From contig JAPPAB010000182.1 of NCBI GenBank assembly GCA_026705765.1, positions 1 through 52,770 on the forward strand: DNA of 52,770 nt, given 5' to 3'. A model generated the notes under the pieces. The model worked only from the letters and a program-made list of their open reading frames with translations. It made no database searches and had not been told where the DNA came from. Source of the stretch: Gemmatimonadota bacterium. GTDB taxonomy: Bacteria > Latescibacterota > UBA2968. Made by a program: the position numbers and the translations under genes. Shown one piece after another: positions 8,161 to 18,208 of this stretch (position 1 is the stretch's first letter; each line of letters begins with the position of its first letter).

Positions 8161-9177
8161 TTAAAATTCGTCGTCCAAAATCGAGATATGATCAGATTTG
8201 GAAGCGACATCTTGATATTTGCTTACATCAATGCCAAAGGCAATACCCAAATTTTCGAGAATAGCTGTCAATTCATTGAGCGATTTTCGTCCAAAATTGC
8301 GGAATTTGAGCATTTCGTTTTCCGTTTTTTGAACGAGATCCTCAAGTGTTATAATATTGGCAGCTTTTAAGCAATTTGCCGACCGCACCGACAATTCCAG
8401 TTCATCTACAGGCATCTTGAGCAGTGTTGCAATGCGGCGAGTTTCCTCATCGACAACTTCTTCCAATTCTTCTTCTGGCTCTTCTTCAAAGTTGATAAAC
8501 AACTCGAGATGATTTTTCAATATTCTCGCAGCATGAGCCACCGCATCGTCGGGTCGCACAACGCTGTTTGTCCAAACAGCCAACGAAAGTTTATCGTAAT
8601 CGGTCTGCTGCCCCACGCGCGCATTATCGATTTCATAATGCACTTTTCGGATTGGGGAAAAAGCGGCATCCAACACAATGGTCCCCATAGGCTGGTCTAT
8701 CTGCTTGTTTGCTTCTGCCAGCACATAGCCCCGACCTTTTCCAACGGTGACTTCTATGTCGAGCACACCGTCTTTGTCGAGTGTCGCAATATGCAAATCG
8801 GGATTCAGTACTTCGACATCGGCATCGACTTGCAAATCGCCAGCCTTGAGTTCGCCTGGACCTTCTTTTTTTACATATAGCAATTTGTCCTCATCTGTAT
8901 GCACACGAAGGCAAACTTCTTTGAGATTTAGAACGATTTCAGTCACATCTTCAACGACGCCTTCAACCACGGTAAACTCGTGCTGAATTCCTTCGATTTT
9001 CACGGCCTTAATCGCAGCCCCCTCAATGGAGGAAAGCAAAACGCGACGCAGTGCATTCCCAATCGTAGCTCCAAACCCGCGCTCAAGGGGCTGAACACTA
9101 AACAGGCCGTAATTATCACTCAGGCTTTCTTCATCGATCTGTACAAATCGAGGCATTTGAAAATTTTTTGCGTTCAT
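8161..9177 (-). CDS. rpoA: RNA polymerase alpha subunit
   Basis: This is a 338-residue alpha subunit. The N-terminal dimerisation domain contains LERGFGATIGNALRRVLLSS. An acidic linker (EEEPEEELEEVVDEE) leads to the C-terminal domain with the two helix-hairpin-helix elements (LSVRSANCLKAANI, FRNFGRKSLNEL) that contact DNA UP elements and activators. An in-frame ATG at 9204 overlaps the rpsD stop (TAATG). I prefer the ATG at 9177, which gives the usual MNAKNFQMPRF start with GGAG upstream. The order rpsD-rpoA-rplQ is the standard alpha arrangement. Confidence 0.97.
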   Translation of the reverse strand: MNAKNFQMPRFVQIDEESLSDNYGLFSVQPLERGFGATIGNALRRVLLSSIEGAAIKAVKIEGIQHEFTVVEGVVEDVTEIVLNLKEVCLRVHTDEDKLLYVKKEGPGELKAGDLQVDADVEVLNPDLHIATLDKDGVLDIEVTVGKGRGYVLAEANKQIDQPMGTIVLDAAFSPIRKVHYEIDNARVGQQTDYDKLSLAVWTNSVVRPDDAVAHAARILKNHLELFINFEEEPEEELEEVVDEETRRIATLLKMPVDELELSVRSANCLKAANIITLEDLVQKTENEMLKFRNFGRKSLNELTAILENLGIAFGIDVSKYQDVASKSDHISILDDEF

Positions 9178-9203
9178 AAACAAAAGCTCCCGGTGCGCGT
9201 CCA

Positions 9204-9833
9204 TTACTTGGAATAAAGCTCAACGATGAGTTGCTCTTCAACAGGCGTTGGTATATCATCTCGCTTTGGATATTCAACAAGCGTACCGCTCAAATTCACT
9301 TTATCTACCGAAAACCAGGCCGATTGACCTGCATCACCAGTGCGCTTGAGTGCATCGTGAATGAGTTGCAATTGGCGACTCTTTTCCCGTACCTGTACAG
9401 TATCTCCTGGCGAAACCTGAAATGAAGGAATATCTACGGTTCGTCCATTGACAGCGATATGGCGATGTCTCACGAGTTGCCGCGCTGATTTTCGAGAGGG
9501 CGCAAAACCCAGGCGATATATCATGTTGTCCAGACGACATTCAAGCATCTGCAAAAGCAACTCACCCGTCACACCCTTTCTGCGAGCGGCTTTTGAATAA
9601 TACGTGCGAAACTGTTTTTCCAACACGCCGTAGATACGCTTTGTTTTTTGTTTTTCACGAAGCTGAAGTGCGTATTCCGATGGCTTTCGACGCATATTTT
9701 GTCCATGCATGCCGGGCGCATAACTGCGCCGGTCAAATGAACATTTGTCCATATGACATCGCGCACCTTTAAGAAACAACTTCATGCCTTCTCGGCGACA
9801 CAATTTACAACTTGGGCCAGTGTATCTCGCCAT
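9204..9833 (-). CDS. rpsD: 30S ribosomal protein S4
   Basis: This is a 209-residue S4, a primary 16S rRNA-binding assembly protein. The N-terminus is the zinc-binding form, with four cysteines at 9, 12, 26 and 31 (CKLC...CHMDKC). The S4 RNA-binding domain follows (CRLDNMIYRLGFAPSRKSARQLVRH). In E. coli S4 is the translational repressor of this operon; no such site was identified here. Confidence 0.97.
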   Translation of the reverse strand: MARYTGPSCKLCRREGMKLFLKGARCHMDKCSFDRRSYAPGMHGQNMRRKPSEYALQLREKQKTKRIYGVLEKQFRTYYSKAARRKGVTGELLLQMLECRLDNMIYRLGFAPSRKSARQLVRHRHIAVNGRTVDIPSFQVSPGDTVQVREKSRQLQLIHDALKRTGDAGQSAWFSVDKVNLSGTLVEYPKRDDIPTPVEEQLIVELYSK

Positions 9834-9855
9834 TCAATAACTCCTGTTTTCTGTG

Positions 9856-10239
9856 TTAAACGCGGCGGCGCTTAGGAGGGCGACACCCATTGTGTGGAAT
9901 TGGGGTAACATCTTTGATCGCTGAAATTTCCAATCCAGCGCCCTGCAGCGACCGCACAGCGGCTTCTCGCCCAACGCCAGGTCCTTTAACCCAGACTTCC
10001 ACCCGGCGCAAACCCATTGCCATGGCTTCTCGCGCCGCATCAGTGGCAGCCAACTGAGCAGCATAGGGCGTACTTTTTCTCGACCCCTTAAACCCGACTT
10101 TCCCCGTTGATGACCAGGAAATAACTCTTCCTTCACGGTCACTTAGAGTGACAATAGTATTGTTAAAACTGGCATTGACGTGTGCGACGCCATGAGCTTC
10201 AACGCGTCTATTCCGTCGTCTTCCTCTTCTGACTGCCAA
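9856..10239 (-). CDS. rpsK: 30S ribosomal protein S11
   Basis: This is a 127-residue S11 of the 30S platform. The core [15 protein letters not shown] and the C-terminal [16 protein letters not shown] are canonical. The start codon is TTG at 10239, supported by a strong GGAGGAG six bases upstream; no in-frame ATG gives a full-length protein. It lies between rpsM and rpsD. Confidence 0.96.
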   Translation of the reverse strand: MAVRRGRRRNRRVEAHGVAHVNASFNNTIVTLSDREGRVISWSSTGKVGFKGSRKSTPYAAQLAATDAAREAMAMGLRRVEVWVKGPGVGREAAVRSLQGAGLEISAIKDVTPIPHNGCRPPKRRRV

Positions 10240-10270
10240 ACGACTCCTCCTTTGATTGTCCTGCGTTTAT

Positions 10271-10645
10271 CTATACGGTTCGTCTGCGACTGCCAATACC
10301 GGGTTTCTTTCCCTTGCGCGTCCTGGCATTGGTGCGCGTCCGCTGACCTCTCACCGGCAACCCGCGACGCCAGCGCAAACCGCGATAGCACCCAATATCC
10401 ATCAGTCGCTTGATGTTCATTGCAACTTCGCTTCGCAGGTTTCCTTCAACCTTGTACTCACCTTCGACCACTGAGCGCAATTTGGTGACTTCCTCGTCAG
10501 TCAAAGCATCTACGCGCGTATCAGGCGAAATCTGCGTCTGTGTCAAAATTTTTTGTGACGTGCTCAAACCAATGCCCAAAATATATGTCAACGCAACTTC
10601 CACGCGCTTTTCTCTGGGAATATCTACACCTGCTATTCGGGCCAT
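10271..10645 (-). CDS. rpsM: 30S ribosomal protein S13
   Basis: This is a 124-residue S13 of the 30S head that contacts the P-site tRNA and the L5 bridge. It begins [21 protein letters not shown] and keeps the [20 protein letters not shown] motif and the basic C-terminal tail. It directly follows rpmJ, as in most alpha operons. Confidence 0.97.
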   Translation of the reverse strand: MARIAGVDIPREKRVEVALTYILGIGLSTSQKILTQTQISPDTRVDALTDEEVTKLRSVVEGEYKVEGNLRSEVAMNIKRLMDIGCYRGLRWRRGLPVRGQRTRTNARTRKGKKPGIGSRRRTV

Positions 10646-10666
10646 GCGATTGCGTCTCCTATGAAT

Positions 10667-10783
10667 TTATCCCTGTCGCTGTTTGTGTCGTGGATTGACT
10701 TTGCAAATCACGCGCACAACACCGCGTCGGCGAATGATCTTGCAGTGACTGCAACGACGGCGAACTGATGATTGGACTTTCAT
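10667..10783 (-). CDS. rpmJ: 50S ribosomal protein L36
   Basis: This 38-residue gene was read directly from the minus strand. The protein begins [20 protein letters not shown] and ends [12 protein letters not shown]. It has the zinc-ligand pattern CxxC...C...H of the cysteine-containing L36 form. The ATG is at 10783 and the TAA at 10667-10669. It follows secY directly, where adk, map and infA often intervene. Confidence 0.95.
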   Translation of the reverse strand: MKVQSSVRRRCSHCKIIRRRGVVRVICKVNPRHKQRQG

Positions 10784-10810
10784 AAAAAAATCTCCAGCAT
10801 TTTGAGTAAA

Positions 10811-12154
10811 TCAAGCTCGGCGTCCTCGAATGCGGCCTTTTTTCATAAACCCATCGTAGTGACGCATCAGCAAATGCGATTCAACCTGCTGTAAAGTGTC
10901 AAGTGCCACACCGACCATAATCAACAAACCCGTACCGCCAAACACTTGTTCGAGCCCCGGATGAACCCCCATAGAATTAATAATAAAGTATGGGCCAACG
11001 GCTATTGCAGCTAAAAAAATCGCACCTGGCATGTTGATTCGCGTAAGCACTCGGTCAATGAAGTCCGACGTGCGTTTGCCCGGTCTGACACCGGGAATAA
11101 ATCCGCCTTGCCGTTTCATATTATCAGCGAGATCAATCGGATTAAACACAATTGCAGTATAAAAGTAAGCAAAGAAAATAACCAGCAATGAGTAAATCGA
11201 CCAGTAGGGCAATGACACCCAGGACATACTCGGCGTAAAAGCAGCCGCGAGATTTTGCATAAATTCATTATTAGGCGCAAAGCCAGCCATTGTCGCAGGT
11301 AAAAACATAATGGCCTGAGCAAAAATAATAGGCATCACGCCAGAAGTATTGACTTTGAGTGGTATATGTGTGCTTTGCCCGCCATATACCCGCCGTCCAA
11401 CGACGCGTTTGGCGTATTGTACTGGAATTCTACGCGTGCCCTGTGTGATGAGCACCACCAGGGCGGTCAATGCAACAACGATAACTAAAACAGCTAATTC
11501 AATCAAAATTGATTTGTCATTGGTCACAAAATCCCGATATTCCTGTCGCACGACAAAGGGCAATGCCGCAATAATGCCAATAAAAATGAGTAGCGACATC
11601 CCATTGCCAATACCGTGCGCATCAATCTGTTCGCCCAACCACATAATTAACACGGTTCCGGCAGTAATTGTCAATACAGTCAACAGCCGGAACCCCCAAC
11701 CGGGATAGAGCACAACCGAAAGCCCCGTCGCTGGCGACTGAAGGCTCTCCAGAAAAAAACTCACGCCCAGAGACTGCGCCGCAGCCAGGGCAACAGTGCC
11801 ATATCGCGTATATTGAATGATCTTTTTTCGCCCCGCTTCACCTTCTTTTTGCAACTTTTGAAGAGATGGCACGACAGCACCCATCAATTGAAAAATGATG
11901 GATGCACTGATATAAGGCATAATACCCAGTGCAAATACCGTCGCACGGGTAAATGCCCCACCTACAAACATGTCGTAGAGACCAAAGATCGTTTGGCTGG
12001 TACCTGCAAAAAATTCCCCCAGGGCAACCCGATCTATTCCGGGTATGGGAATCTGCCCCCCCAGGCGATATATCGCCAGAATCCCCAGCGTAAATAACAC
12101 CTTATATCGCAGTTCCGGAATTTTAAAAACGCTCTTGACGCTCTCGAGCAACAC
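10811..12154 (-). CDS. secY: Protein translocase subunit SecY
   Basis: This is a 447-residue, ten-helix translocon channel subunit of the inner membrane that works with SecE (encoded at 36207-36392) and SecG. It begins with the amphipathic N-terminus and LGGQIPIPGID. It retains the cytosolic loop QGTRRIPVQYAKR and the C-terminal loop with MKRQGGFIPGVRPGKRT. The annotated start is GTG at 12154; a TTG at 12151 is better spaced from GAGGAGG and may be the true start. It closes the spc segment. Confidence 0.97.
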   Translation of the reverse strand: MLLESVKSVFKIPELRYKVLFTLGILAIYRLGGQIPIPGIDRVALGEFFAGTSQTIFGLYDMFVGGAFTRATVFALGIMPYISASIIFQLMGAVVPSLQKLQKEGEAGRKKIIQYTRYGTVALAAAQSLGVSFFLESLQSPATGLSVVLYPGWGFRLLTVLTITAGTVLIMWLGEQIDAHGIGNGMSLLIFIGIIAALPFVVRQEYRDFVTNDKSILIELAVLVIVVALTALVVLITQGTRRIPVQYAKRVVGRRVYGGQSTHIPLKVNTSGVMPIIFAQAIMFLPATMAGFAPNNEFMQNLAAAFTPSMSWVSLPYWSIYSLLVIFFAYFYTAIVFNPIDLADNMKRQGGFIPGVRPGKRTSDFIDRVLTRINMPGAIFLAAIAVGPYFIINSMGVHPGLEQVFGGTGLLIMVGVALDTLQQVESHLLMRHYDGFMKKGRIRGRRA

Positions 12155-12173
12155 CGCCTCCTCTCAGCCGAGT

Positions 12174-12620
12174 TCAGCCGGTTTTGGCCTCGACATCTCC
12201 GCCAGCTGCAAGAACTTTTTTTTCTGCTGCAGCTGATATTGCCTGAACCCGAATCTGCAATGGTACAGAAATTTCGCCTCGCCCCAAAATTTTCACAGGG
12301 CGTTTTGTAGAGGCAATCAAACCCGCATCTTTGAGCACTTCGGGAGTAATCTCACCCGAAAACTCCCTGCTTGCCAAATCGTCGAGGTTTACGACCTGAT
12401 AGGTCACCCGAAAAGGATTGTTAAACCCAACTTTCGGCAAGCGCCGGTGCAGGGGTGTTTGTCCCCCTTCAAACCCAACTTTGCGTTTGGATCCCGAACG
12501 CGCCCGCTGCCCTTTGTGCCCTTTACCCGCAGTCTTGCCTGTTCCAGAGCCGGGACCAATGCCCAAACGCTTCTTTTTAAAAGTTGCCCCTTGGGGCGGA
12601 GAGAGATTTCCAAGTTTCAT
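12174..12620 (-). CDS. rplO: 50S ribosomal protein L15
   Basis: This is a 148-residue L15, a late large-subunit assembly protein. The glycine-rich N-terminus with RLGIGPGSGTGKTAGKGHKG and the core GGQTPLHRRLPKVGF are diagnostic. The open frame extends 55 codons upstream over rpmD, but the ATG at 12620 (MKLGNLSPP) is the family start. It lies between rpmD and secY. Confidence 0.96.
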   Translation of the reverse strand: MKLGNLSPPQGATFKKKRLGIGPGSGTGKTAGKGHKGQRARSGSKRKVGFEGGQTPLHRRLPKVGFNNPFRVTYQVVNLDDLASREFSGEITPEVLKDAGLIASTKRPVKILGRGEISVPLQIRVQAISAAAEKKVLAAGGDVEAKTG

Positions 12621-12636
12621 TCTCGCATCCCGTGTT

Positions 12637-12825
12637 TCAAGTTTCTTCAACTTTGACCAGATGTGCAACAGCCGCCAGCATGCCGCGCAATTGGGGAGAA
12701 TCAGCGTGTTCCACAGTATGCCGAATGCGGCGAATTCCCAACGCATCCAGCGTCCGTTGTTGTTTTTTTTGCCGCTTGATTGCACTGCGAGTCTGTGTAA
12801 TCCGCAGTGTTTTTTGATCGGCCAT
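12637..12825 (-). CDS. rpmD: 50S ribosomal protein L30
   Basis: This is a 62-residue L30 with the typical fold pattern: [20 protein letters not shown], then [22 protein letters not shown]. The ATG at 12825 follows the rpsE stop almost directly. It has the expected position between rpsE and rplO. Confidence 0.95.
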   Translation of the reverse strand: MADQKTLRITQTRSAIKRQKKQQRTLDALGIRRIRHTVEHADSPQLRGMLAAVAHLVKVEET

Positions 12826-12827
12826 CA

Positions 12828-13343
12828 CTACCCCCGTACAGAAACCAATTCGGATTCTTCTATGCCTCGCAATAGGGCAAACATTCTCGCGTCTTTCAAC
12901 CGCGTTAATCCTTCCATTGCGGCTTTAACGGCATTCTGAGGATTTTGAGATCCCAATGACTTCGTCAGCACATTTTGAACGCCAGCCAGTTCCAAAACCG
13001 CACGCACACCGCCTCCTGCGATAATTCCCGTGCCGGGGGCGGCGGGTTTGAGCAAAACGCGAGAAGCGCCAAACCGTCCAATAACTTCGTGGGGCAATGT
13101 TCCATCAACGACCGGCACGCGCACCAGATTCTTTTTGGCATCATCGGCAGCTTTGCGAATGGCTTCAGAAACTTCGCCTGCTTTCCCCATTCCAATCCCA
13201 ACAATGCCTTTTTTGTCACCAATCACACAAAGAGCATTAAAAGCAAAACGTCGTCCACCTTTGCGAACATGAGATACCCGTTTGATGCTATTGTTGATGA
13301 CGATTTCCGTCAGGTCTAAACCCGTGGCTTCAATTCTGCTCAA
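12828..13343 (-). CDS. rpsE: 30S ribosomal protein S5
   Basis: This is a 171-residue S5, involved in decoding fidelity and mRNA entry. The double-stranded RNA-binding N-domain includes [20 protein letters not shown]. The C-domain has [21 protein letters not shown]. The start codon is TTG at 13343, with AGGAG six bases upstream. Spectinomycin-contact residues in the N-terminal loop look standard. Confidence 0.96.
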   Translation of the reverse strand: MSRIEATGLDLTEIVINNSIKRVSHVRKGGRRFAFNALCVIGDKKGIVGIGMGKAGEVSEAIRKAADDAKKNLVRVPVVDGTLPHEVIGRFGASRVLLKPAAPGTGIIAGGGVRAVLELAGVQNVLTKSLGSQNPQNAVKAAMEGLTRLKDARMFALLRGIEESELVSVRG

Positions 13344-13359
13344 AATCGACTCCTTAACA

Positions 13360-13734
13360 TTAAAATTTCAACCCACCTTCGCGTGCACCTTCTGCCAATG
13401 CTTTGACACGACCGTGATAGAGATAACCTGCGCGGTCGAAAACAACCTGAGAGATTCCAGCTTCCTGCGCGCGCTCCGCCAAAGCTTTGCCCACTTCACG
13501 ACTTTTATCGCATTTGCCTTCAAGAGTTTGCAACTGATCTTTGAGCTGCGGGGCATTTGAGGATATGCCCATTATGGAACATCCATTCACATCATCAATC
13601 AATTGCGCCTGAATATGTTTTAGACTTCTGAAAATCGTCAGACGAGGGCGATCAGCCGTTCCCAAAAGCCTCTTTCTAATGCGCATTTGACGACGTCTGT
13701 GCATCCTGATCTTTTTAATTTGCTTATCTGCCAT
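13360..13734 (-). CDS. rplR: 50S ribosomal protein L18
   Basis: This is a 124-residue L18 that delivers 5S rRNA with L5. The basic N-terminus is followed by [20 protein letters not shown] and the C-terminal [23 protein letters not shown]. The ATG at 13734 (MADKQIKK) is preferred over an upstream in-frame codon. It lies in spc order between rplF and rpsE. Confidence 0.96.
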   Translation of the reverse strand: MADKQIKKIRMHRRRQMRIRKRLLGTADRPRLTIFRSLKHIQAQLIDDVNGCSIMGISSNAPQLKDQLQTLEGKCDKSREVGKALAERAQEAGISQVVFDRAGYLYHGRVKALAEGAREGGLKF

Positions 13735-13752
13735 ATTGAACAACCTCAAAAT

Positions 13753-14319
13753 TTAAGCCACTGCTGCCTTGCCAGCCTTGCGCCGCACATATTCGCCGCT
13801 ATAGCGAATACCTTTCCCCTTATAGGGTTCGGGAGGCCGAATATTGCGAATATTCGCCGCAGTGCGTCCCACGAGTTCTTTATCGGCTCCGCTAATCTTA
13901 ACCAGCGCCTGGGAATTTTCGATCTCTGAAGGAGGCGCATCGATACTAAATTCAATCCCCTGAGGAGCTTCAACCATTACCGGATGACTGAACCCCACGT
14001 TGATGTCTAAATTTTTTCCTTTCATCTCCGCGCGATACCCCACGCCAACGACAACGAGGTGCTTCTCAAAACCAGCCGACACGCCCTGAACAGCATTTGC
14101 CAACAAAGCACGCGTGAGGCCCCAAATAGCTTTGTGATGCCGGTCTTCGGGATCTTGCACTGTGACAGAAAGGGATTCGCCCTCTTGCACGACTTTCGTG
14201 AGCGAATGTAAAGGTACCTGCAAAGCCCCTTTAGGACCTTTTATATCCACCTCTGTTGCTCCAATTTTCACATTGACGCCCTCTGGAACGTCAATCGGCT
14301 GTTGACCTATTCTCGACAC
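13753..14319 (-). CDS. rplF: 50S ribosomal protein L6
   Basis: This is a 188-residue L6 made of two repeated domains. It begins MSRIGQQPIDVPEGV and ends with the conserved PEPYKGKGIRYSGEYVRRKAGK. The start codon is GTG. It sits near the sarcin-ricin loop and factor-binding region of the 50S subunit. Confidence 0.96.
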   Translation of the reverse strand: MSRIGQQPIDVPEGVNVKIGATEVDIKGPKGALQVPLHSLTKVVQEGESLSVTVQDPEDRHHKAIWGLTRALLANAVQGVSAGFEKHLVVVGVGYRAEMKGKNLDINVGFSHPVMVEAPQGIEFSIDAPPSEIENSQALVKISGADKELVGRTAANIRNIRPPEPYKGKGIRYSGEYVRRKAGKAAVA

Positions 14320-14339
14320 AATGCACTCCTTCTATGCCT

Positions 14340-14735
14340 CTACCAGACGCTACAAATAACTTCGCCGCCAACGCCTTCTCGACGCGCGGTTCGATCTGTT
14401 AAAATACCTTTTGATGTCGATAAAATGGCGACGCCCAATCCATTGAGTATTCGAGGAATTTCGTCTTTACCCACATATTTTCTCAGACCGGGGCGACTTT
14501 CGCGCTTCAGCCCTTGAATCACGCTTTCCTCATCGGGACTGTACTTGAGATAAAGGCGTAAATAACCCTGTCGATTATCATCGATATACGCATAATTGTG
14601 AACAAAGCCGCTCTCTGTTAAGATGCGGGCAATCTCGCGCTTCATACTGGAACTCGGAATATCCACCTTGCGATGTCCGGCGCGACATGCATTTCGCACG
14701 CGCGTCAACATATCGGCAATCGGATCCGTCATCAT
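14340..14735 (-). CDS. rpsH: 30S ribosomal protein S8
   Basis: This is a 131-residue S8, a primary binder of the 16S central domain. It starts [16 protein letters not shown] and ends with the signature [20 protein letters not shown]. Two adjacent ATGs are possible; GGGAG lies upstream. In E. coli S8 represses the spc operon at rplE, but no matching site was recognised here. Confidence 0.96.
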   Translation of the reverse strand: MMTDPIADMLTRVRNACRAGHRKVDIPSSSMKREIARILTESGFVHNYAYIDDNRQGYLRLYLKYSPDEESVIQGLKRESRPGLRKYVGKDEIPRILNGLGVAILSTSKGILTDRTARREGVGGEVICSVW

Positions 14736-14753
14736 GTGAGCTTCTCCCTCAAT

Positions 14754-14939
14754 TTACCAACTGGCCTTTGTCACGCCGGGAATCTCACCAGCGAGGGCCA
14801 ACTCGCGAAAACATATACGACAAATACCAAATTTGCGCAAATAACCGCGTGGCCTGCCGCATCTGTGACATCGATTATAACGGCGGACTGCAAATTTCTG
14901 TTTGCGCTTTGCTTTGGCAATCATAGATTTTTTAGCCAT
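14754..14939 (-). CDS. rpsN: 30S ribosomal protein S14, zinc-binding type
   Basis: This is a 61-residue short S14. Its two CxxC pairs ([11 protein letters not shown] and ICRICFRE) mark the zinc-dependent form (type Z) rather than the longer zinc-free form. It belongs to the 30S head and lies between rplE and rpsH. Confidence 0.97.
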   Translation of the reverse strand: MAKKSMIAKAKRKQKFAVRRYNRCHRCGRPRGYLRKFGICRICFRELALAGEIPGVTKASW

Positions 14940-14970
14940 ATTAGATCTGACCTCGTCTTGATTCTTTTAT

Positions 14971-15519
14971 TTATTCTTGATTTTGAAACGGCATGCCCAT
15001 TTTGTTGAGCAGTTCAAAAGCCTCTTCATCCGTAGGGGCCGTGGTAACCAGGGTTACATCAAGGCCGCGAATTTTGTCGATTTGATCGTAGTCAATTTCG
15101 GGAAAAATAATCTGTTCCTGAATACCGATCGTATAGTTACCCCGGCCATCAAATGAGCGCATTGAAAGGCCGCGAAAGTCGCGAATACGCGGTACAGAGA
15201 AATTGAAAAATCGATCGAGAAATTCGTACATACGAGATCTGCGAAGAGTGACGGCACAGCCAATGGGTACACCCTGTCGTAGCTTAAAGTTTGAAACGGC
15301 TTTTCGCGCCCTGCGAATTGAGGGCCGCTGTCCTGCAATGCGGGTCATATCTTCAACAGCACTTTCAATGACTTTGGCATTGAGAACAGCTTCACCAACA
15401 CCCATATTTAAGACAATCTTTTCCAATTTGGGCACCTGCATGCGATTTTTATACCCAAATTTTTGGATGAGCGCAGGCACAACTTCGTTCTCATAGTATT
15501 CTTGTAATCGCGTTGCCAT
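14971..15519 (-). CDS. rplE: 50S ribosomal protein L5
   Basis: This is a 182-residue L5, a 5S rRNA-binding protein and intersubunit bridge component. Motifs include [27 protein letters not shown] and [18 protein letters not shown]. The frame opens 41 codons upstream over rplX; the ATG at 15519 ([13 protein letters not shown]) is the family start. Confidence 0.97.
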   Translation of the reverse strand: MATRLQEYYENEVVPALIQKFGYKNRMQVPKLEKIVLNMGVGEAVLNAKVIESAVEDMTRIAGQRPSIRRARKAVSNFKLRQGVPIGCAVTLRRSRMYEFLDRFFNFSVPRIRDFRGLSMRSFDGRGNYTIGIQEQIIFPEIDYDQIDKIRGLDVTLVTTAPTDEEAFELLNKMGMPFQNQE

Positions 15520-15529
15520 GTCGTCCTCG

Positions 15530-15850
15530 TTATTCAACTTCTGGAATTTGCTCACCACTTTTTTGAGCAATCCGCACACGCGCCCCATCTTCGAGGCGCT
15601 GAATGCGAATCCTGGTCCGCTCATCGGTTTGTGAATCGACAATCATGAGATTGGACACATGCAAGGGGGCTTCCTTTTCCACAATGCCGCCTTGCTGATT
15701 ATTGGGATTGGGGCGCGTATGGCGCTTGACATTATTGATCCCTTCCACCAGCACGCGTTCTTTCTTGGGCCATACATGTAAAACCCGTCCCCGTTGACCG
15801 GTATAAACCCCGCTTATCACCTCAACTTGATCACCCTTGCGAATCCTCAT
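15530..15850 (-). CDS. rplX: 50S ribosomal protein L24
   Basis: This is a 106-residue L24, an early 50S assembly initiator. The KOW motif is visible at the N-terminus ([21 protein letters not shown]). It is followed by [13 protein letters not shown] and [13 protein letters not shown]. It lies between rplN and rplE. Confidence 0.96.
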   Translation of the reverse strand: MRIRKGDQVEVISGVYTGQRGRVLHVWPKKERVLVEGINNVKRHTRPNPNNQQGGIVEKEAPLHVSNLMIVDSQTDERTRIRIQRLEDGARVRIAQKSGEQIPEVE

Positions 15851-15872
15851 CTCAATACACTTGCCTTTCTTT

Positions 15873-16241
15873 TTATATCACTTCAGGCGCCAAAGATACA
15901 ATGCGCATAAATCGTCTCTCGCGCAATTCGCGGGCCACTGGTCCAAATATGCGCGTCCCGCGAGGTTCTCCCTCCGCGCTGATCAAAACAGCGGCGTTGT
16001 CATCAAAACGAATATAGGACCCATCGGCCCTTCGCGTTTCTTTTTTTGTACGGACGATCACGGCACGAGCAACATCACCGCGCTTTACACCACTGTTTGG
16101 CTGTGCATCTTTAACTGAAACCACAACAGTATCACCGAGTTTGGCATACTTGCGCTTAGTGCCTCCTAAAATGCGAAAGCACATCACCTTTCGGGCACCT
16201 GTGTTATCTGCACAATTCAATACCGAATATTCCTGGACCAT
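15873..16241 (-). CDS. rplN: 50S ribosomal protein L14
   Basis: This is a 122-residue L14 that bridges to the 30S subunit and binds the silencing factor RsfS where present. It begins [19 protein letters not shown] and ends with [20 protein letters not shown]. It is the first gene of the spc segment, 11 bases after rpsQ, with no sign of a separate promoter. Confidence 0.97.
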   Translation of the reverse strand: MVQEYSVLNCADNTGARKVMCFRILGGTKRKYAKLGDTVVVSVKDAQPNSGVKRGDVARAVIVRTKKETRRADGSYIRFDDNAAVLISAEGEPRGTRIFGPVARELRERRFMRIVSLAPEVI

Positions 16242-16252
16242 GTTCTCTCCAC

Positions 16253-16513
16253 CTAATGCGCCTTTTTTATAATTTCCACCAACCGCCAGCGCTTGGTTTT
16301 GCTCAAAGGTCGCGTTTCCACTACCATCACTTCATCACCGGCTCTGGCTTCATTATTCTCATCGTGCGCCGACAATTTTGAACGTCTTTGCATAACTTTT
16401 CCGTAGAGGGGGTGTGGCACCTGCCGCCGTACCTCAACGACTATTGTTTTATTAGATTTGTCACTGACCACCAGCCCTACACGTGTTTTGCGGTGCCTGC
16501 GAGTTTCCACCAT
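16253..16513 (-). CDS. rpsQ: 30S ribosomal protein S17
   Basis: This is an 86-residue S17, an OB-fold primary 16S-binding protein. It contains [16 protein letters not shown] and [20 protein letters not shown]. It is the last gene of the S10 segment. Confidence 0.96.
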   Translation of the reverse strand: MVETRRHRKTRVGLVVSDKSNKTIVVEVRRQVPHPLYGKVMQRRSKLSAHDENNEARAGDEVMVVETRPLSKTKRWRLVEIIKKAH

Positions 16514-16533
16514 ACACCGATTCTCCTTAAAAA

Positions 16534-16746
16534 TTACGCATTGGGAAGTTCTCGAATGCCTAACTCGTGTTCGCGCAATACGGTTTTAAGCCGAGCGAGA
16601 TCCTTGCATGCATCTCGAAATGCAATTGGATTATCGAGCTGGCGCGTAGCCAACAGAATGCGGAGATTCACGAGTTCGTCCTCTTGTTCAGCTATTCTTT
16701 CCCTTACATCGTTTGCTGTTAGATCTCGAATTTCACTCGGTTTCAT
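16534..16746 (-). CDS. rpmC: 50S ribosomal protein L29
   Basis: This is a 70-residue helical L29 near the exit tunnel and the trigger factor/SRP docking site. It carries [18 protein letters not shown] and [18 protein letters not shown]. Its start overlaps the rplP stop by four bases (ATGA), indicating translational coupling. Confidence 0.95.
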   Translation of the reverse strand: MKPSEIRDLTANDVRERIAEQEDELVNLRILLATRQLDNPIAFRDACKDLARLKTVLREHELGIRELPNA

Positions 16747-17162
16747 TCGTCGTGCCCTCCGCGCTCTACAAAACGGACTTTAATGGGCAATTTCTGGCTG
16801 GCCAATTTGATCGCGCGTTGCGCGCTTTCGCGTGGCACGCCCTCAATTTCAAACATGACCCGCCCGGGTTTGATGACTGCCACCCAGTATTCGGGATTGC
16901 CTTTGCCCTTGCCCATACGGGTCTCTGCGGGCTTAACCGTAAGGGGTTTATCGGGAAAAACGCGAATCCAAATTTTTCCACCGCGTCCCAATGATCTGGT
17001 AATCGCCACGCGGGCAGCTTCGATCTGTCTGTTGGTAATCCAGCCTGGTTCAAGAGCCTGCAAACCGTATTCGCCAAAAGAAATAGTGGCTCCCCGAGTG
17101 GCTGTACCTTTGCGACGTCCCCTCTGCTGCTTTCTCCATTTGACCCGTTTTGGCATTAACAT
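16743..17162 (-). CDS. rplP: 50S ribosomal protein L16
   Basis: This is a 139-residue L16 beside the A-site tRNA elbow and the peptidyl-transferase centre. It begins [16 protein letters not shown]. It keeps [22 protein letters not shown] and [20 protein letters not shown]. It overlaps rpmC by four bases. Confidence 0.97.
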   Translation of the reverse strand: MLMPKRVKWRKQQRGRRKGTATRGATISFGEYGLQALEPGWITNRQIEAARVAITRSLGRGGKIWIRVFPDKPLTVKPAETRMGKGKGNPEYWVAVIKPGRVMFEIEGVPRESAQRAIKLASQKLPIKVRFVERGGHDE

Positions 17163-17183
17163 AATAGCCGCTCCTGTCCCGAC

Positions 17184-17834
17184 TTAAGTTGGCAGATGGG
17201 CGTCTTGACCCATCTTTTCTCCGTGACAGATCCAGACTTTTACCCCTACAGTACCCGAAGTTGTATAAGCAGTAGATCTGGCATAGTCTATATCGGCGCG
17301 CAGAGTGTGGAGTGGAACGCGTCCTGCAGGCTCTGATTTTTCAACGCGAGACATTTCCGCTCCGCCAAGGCGCCCCCCACACACGACTTTAATTCCTTCA
17401 GCCCCCATGCGCACCGCTGATGCAACGGCTTTTTTCATTGCACGGCGAAATGAAACGCGCTGCTCGAGTTGTCGGGAGATATTATCGGCGACGAGTTGGG
17501 CGTTGAGTTCAGGTCGCTTAATTTCATTGATGTTGATATAAATTTCTTTGCCTGTCAGGTGTTTTAATTCGTCCCGCAATTTATCGACCTCTGCGCCTTT
17601 GCGTCCAATTACAATGCCTGGACGAGCGGTGTGAATCGAAATTGTCACCCGCTTGGGCGCTCGCTCAATGTCTATTTGTGCAACGCTTGCCCGCTGCAGA
17701 CGACTCGTAATATATCGCCTGAGCATGAGATCTTCTTGAAGCAGGTTGGCAAAATCGCGATTGGCAAACCAGCGGGAACGCCAGTCTTTGACAATCCCTA
17801 ACCTCACTCCGATTGGATGCGTTTTCTGGCCCAA
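17184..17834 (-). CDS. rpsC: 30S ribosomal protein S3
   Basis: This is a 216-residue S3 that lines the mRNA entry tunnel. It begins [18 protein letters not shown], has the KH domain with [18 protein letters not shown] and ends in the S3 C-terminal domain. The start codon is TTG at 17834, with AGGAG seven bases upstream; no alternative ATG fits. Confidence 0.96.
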   Translation of the reverse strand: MGQKTHPIGVRLGIVKDWRSRWFANRDFANLLQEDLMLRRYITSRLQRASVAQIDIERAPKRVTISIHTARPGIVIGRKGAEVDKLRDELKHLTGKEIYININEIKRPELNAQLVADNISRQLEQRVSFRRAMKKAVASAVRMGAEGIKVVCGGRLGGAEMSRVEKSEPAGRVPLHTLRADIDYARSTAYTTSGTVGVKVWICHGEKMGQDAHLPT

Positions 17835-17844
17835 AGTGATTCTC

Positions 17845-18186
17845 CTATTCCTCGTCTGAAATAACCAGCGTGATGTGGCTATATCGCTTGCGAATCATGC
17901 CGGCAGCACCGCGCGGCTGAGGACGCAACCGTTTTAACGCAATGCCACCATCTACAAACGCTTCTTTCACAAAGAGCGCTTCTTCGACTGCGGATTCTTC
18001 TTCGCGATTGACCGCATTTGCAACCGCGGATTGCAAGGTCCGCTCTACAATACGCGCGGCCTTTTTGGGTGTAAATTGCAGAATGTGGAAAGCTTCCTCC
18101 ACATCTTTACCCCGCACGAGATTAACCACCTGTCGCACCTTGCGCGGTGAAATTCTTGAATAGCGCAATACCGCCCGAGCTTCCAT
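17845..18186 (-). CDS. rplV: 50S ribosomal protein L22
   Basis: This is a 113-residue L22 whose beta-hairpin reaches the constriction of the exit tunnel. It shows [20 protein letters not shown] and the tip region [21 protein letters not shown]. It lies between rpsS and rpsC. Confidence 0.96.
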   Translation of the reverse strand: MEARAVLRYSRISPRKVRQVVNLVRGKDVEEAFHILQFTPKKAARIVERTLQSAVANAVNREEESAVEEALFVKEAFVDGGIALKRLRPQPRGAAGMIRKRYSHITLVISDEE

Positions 18187-18208
18187 TTAAAATTCCCGTC
18201 TCAAAATA

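Noticed and set aside
9178-9204. Alternative rpoA start overlapping the rpsD stop (TAATG)
   Set aside because: It lacks a Shine-Dalgarno and adds nine residues not typical of the family; the ATG at 9177 is preferred, though coupling is possible.
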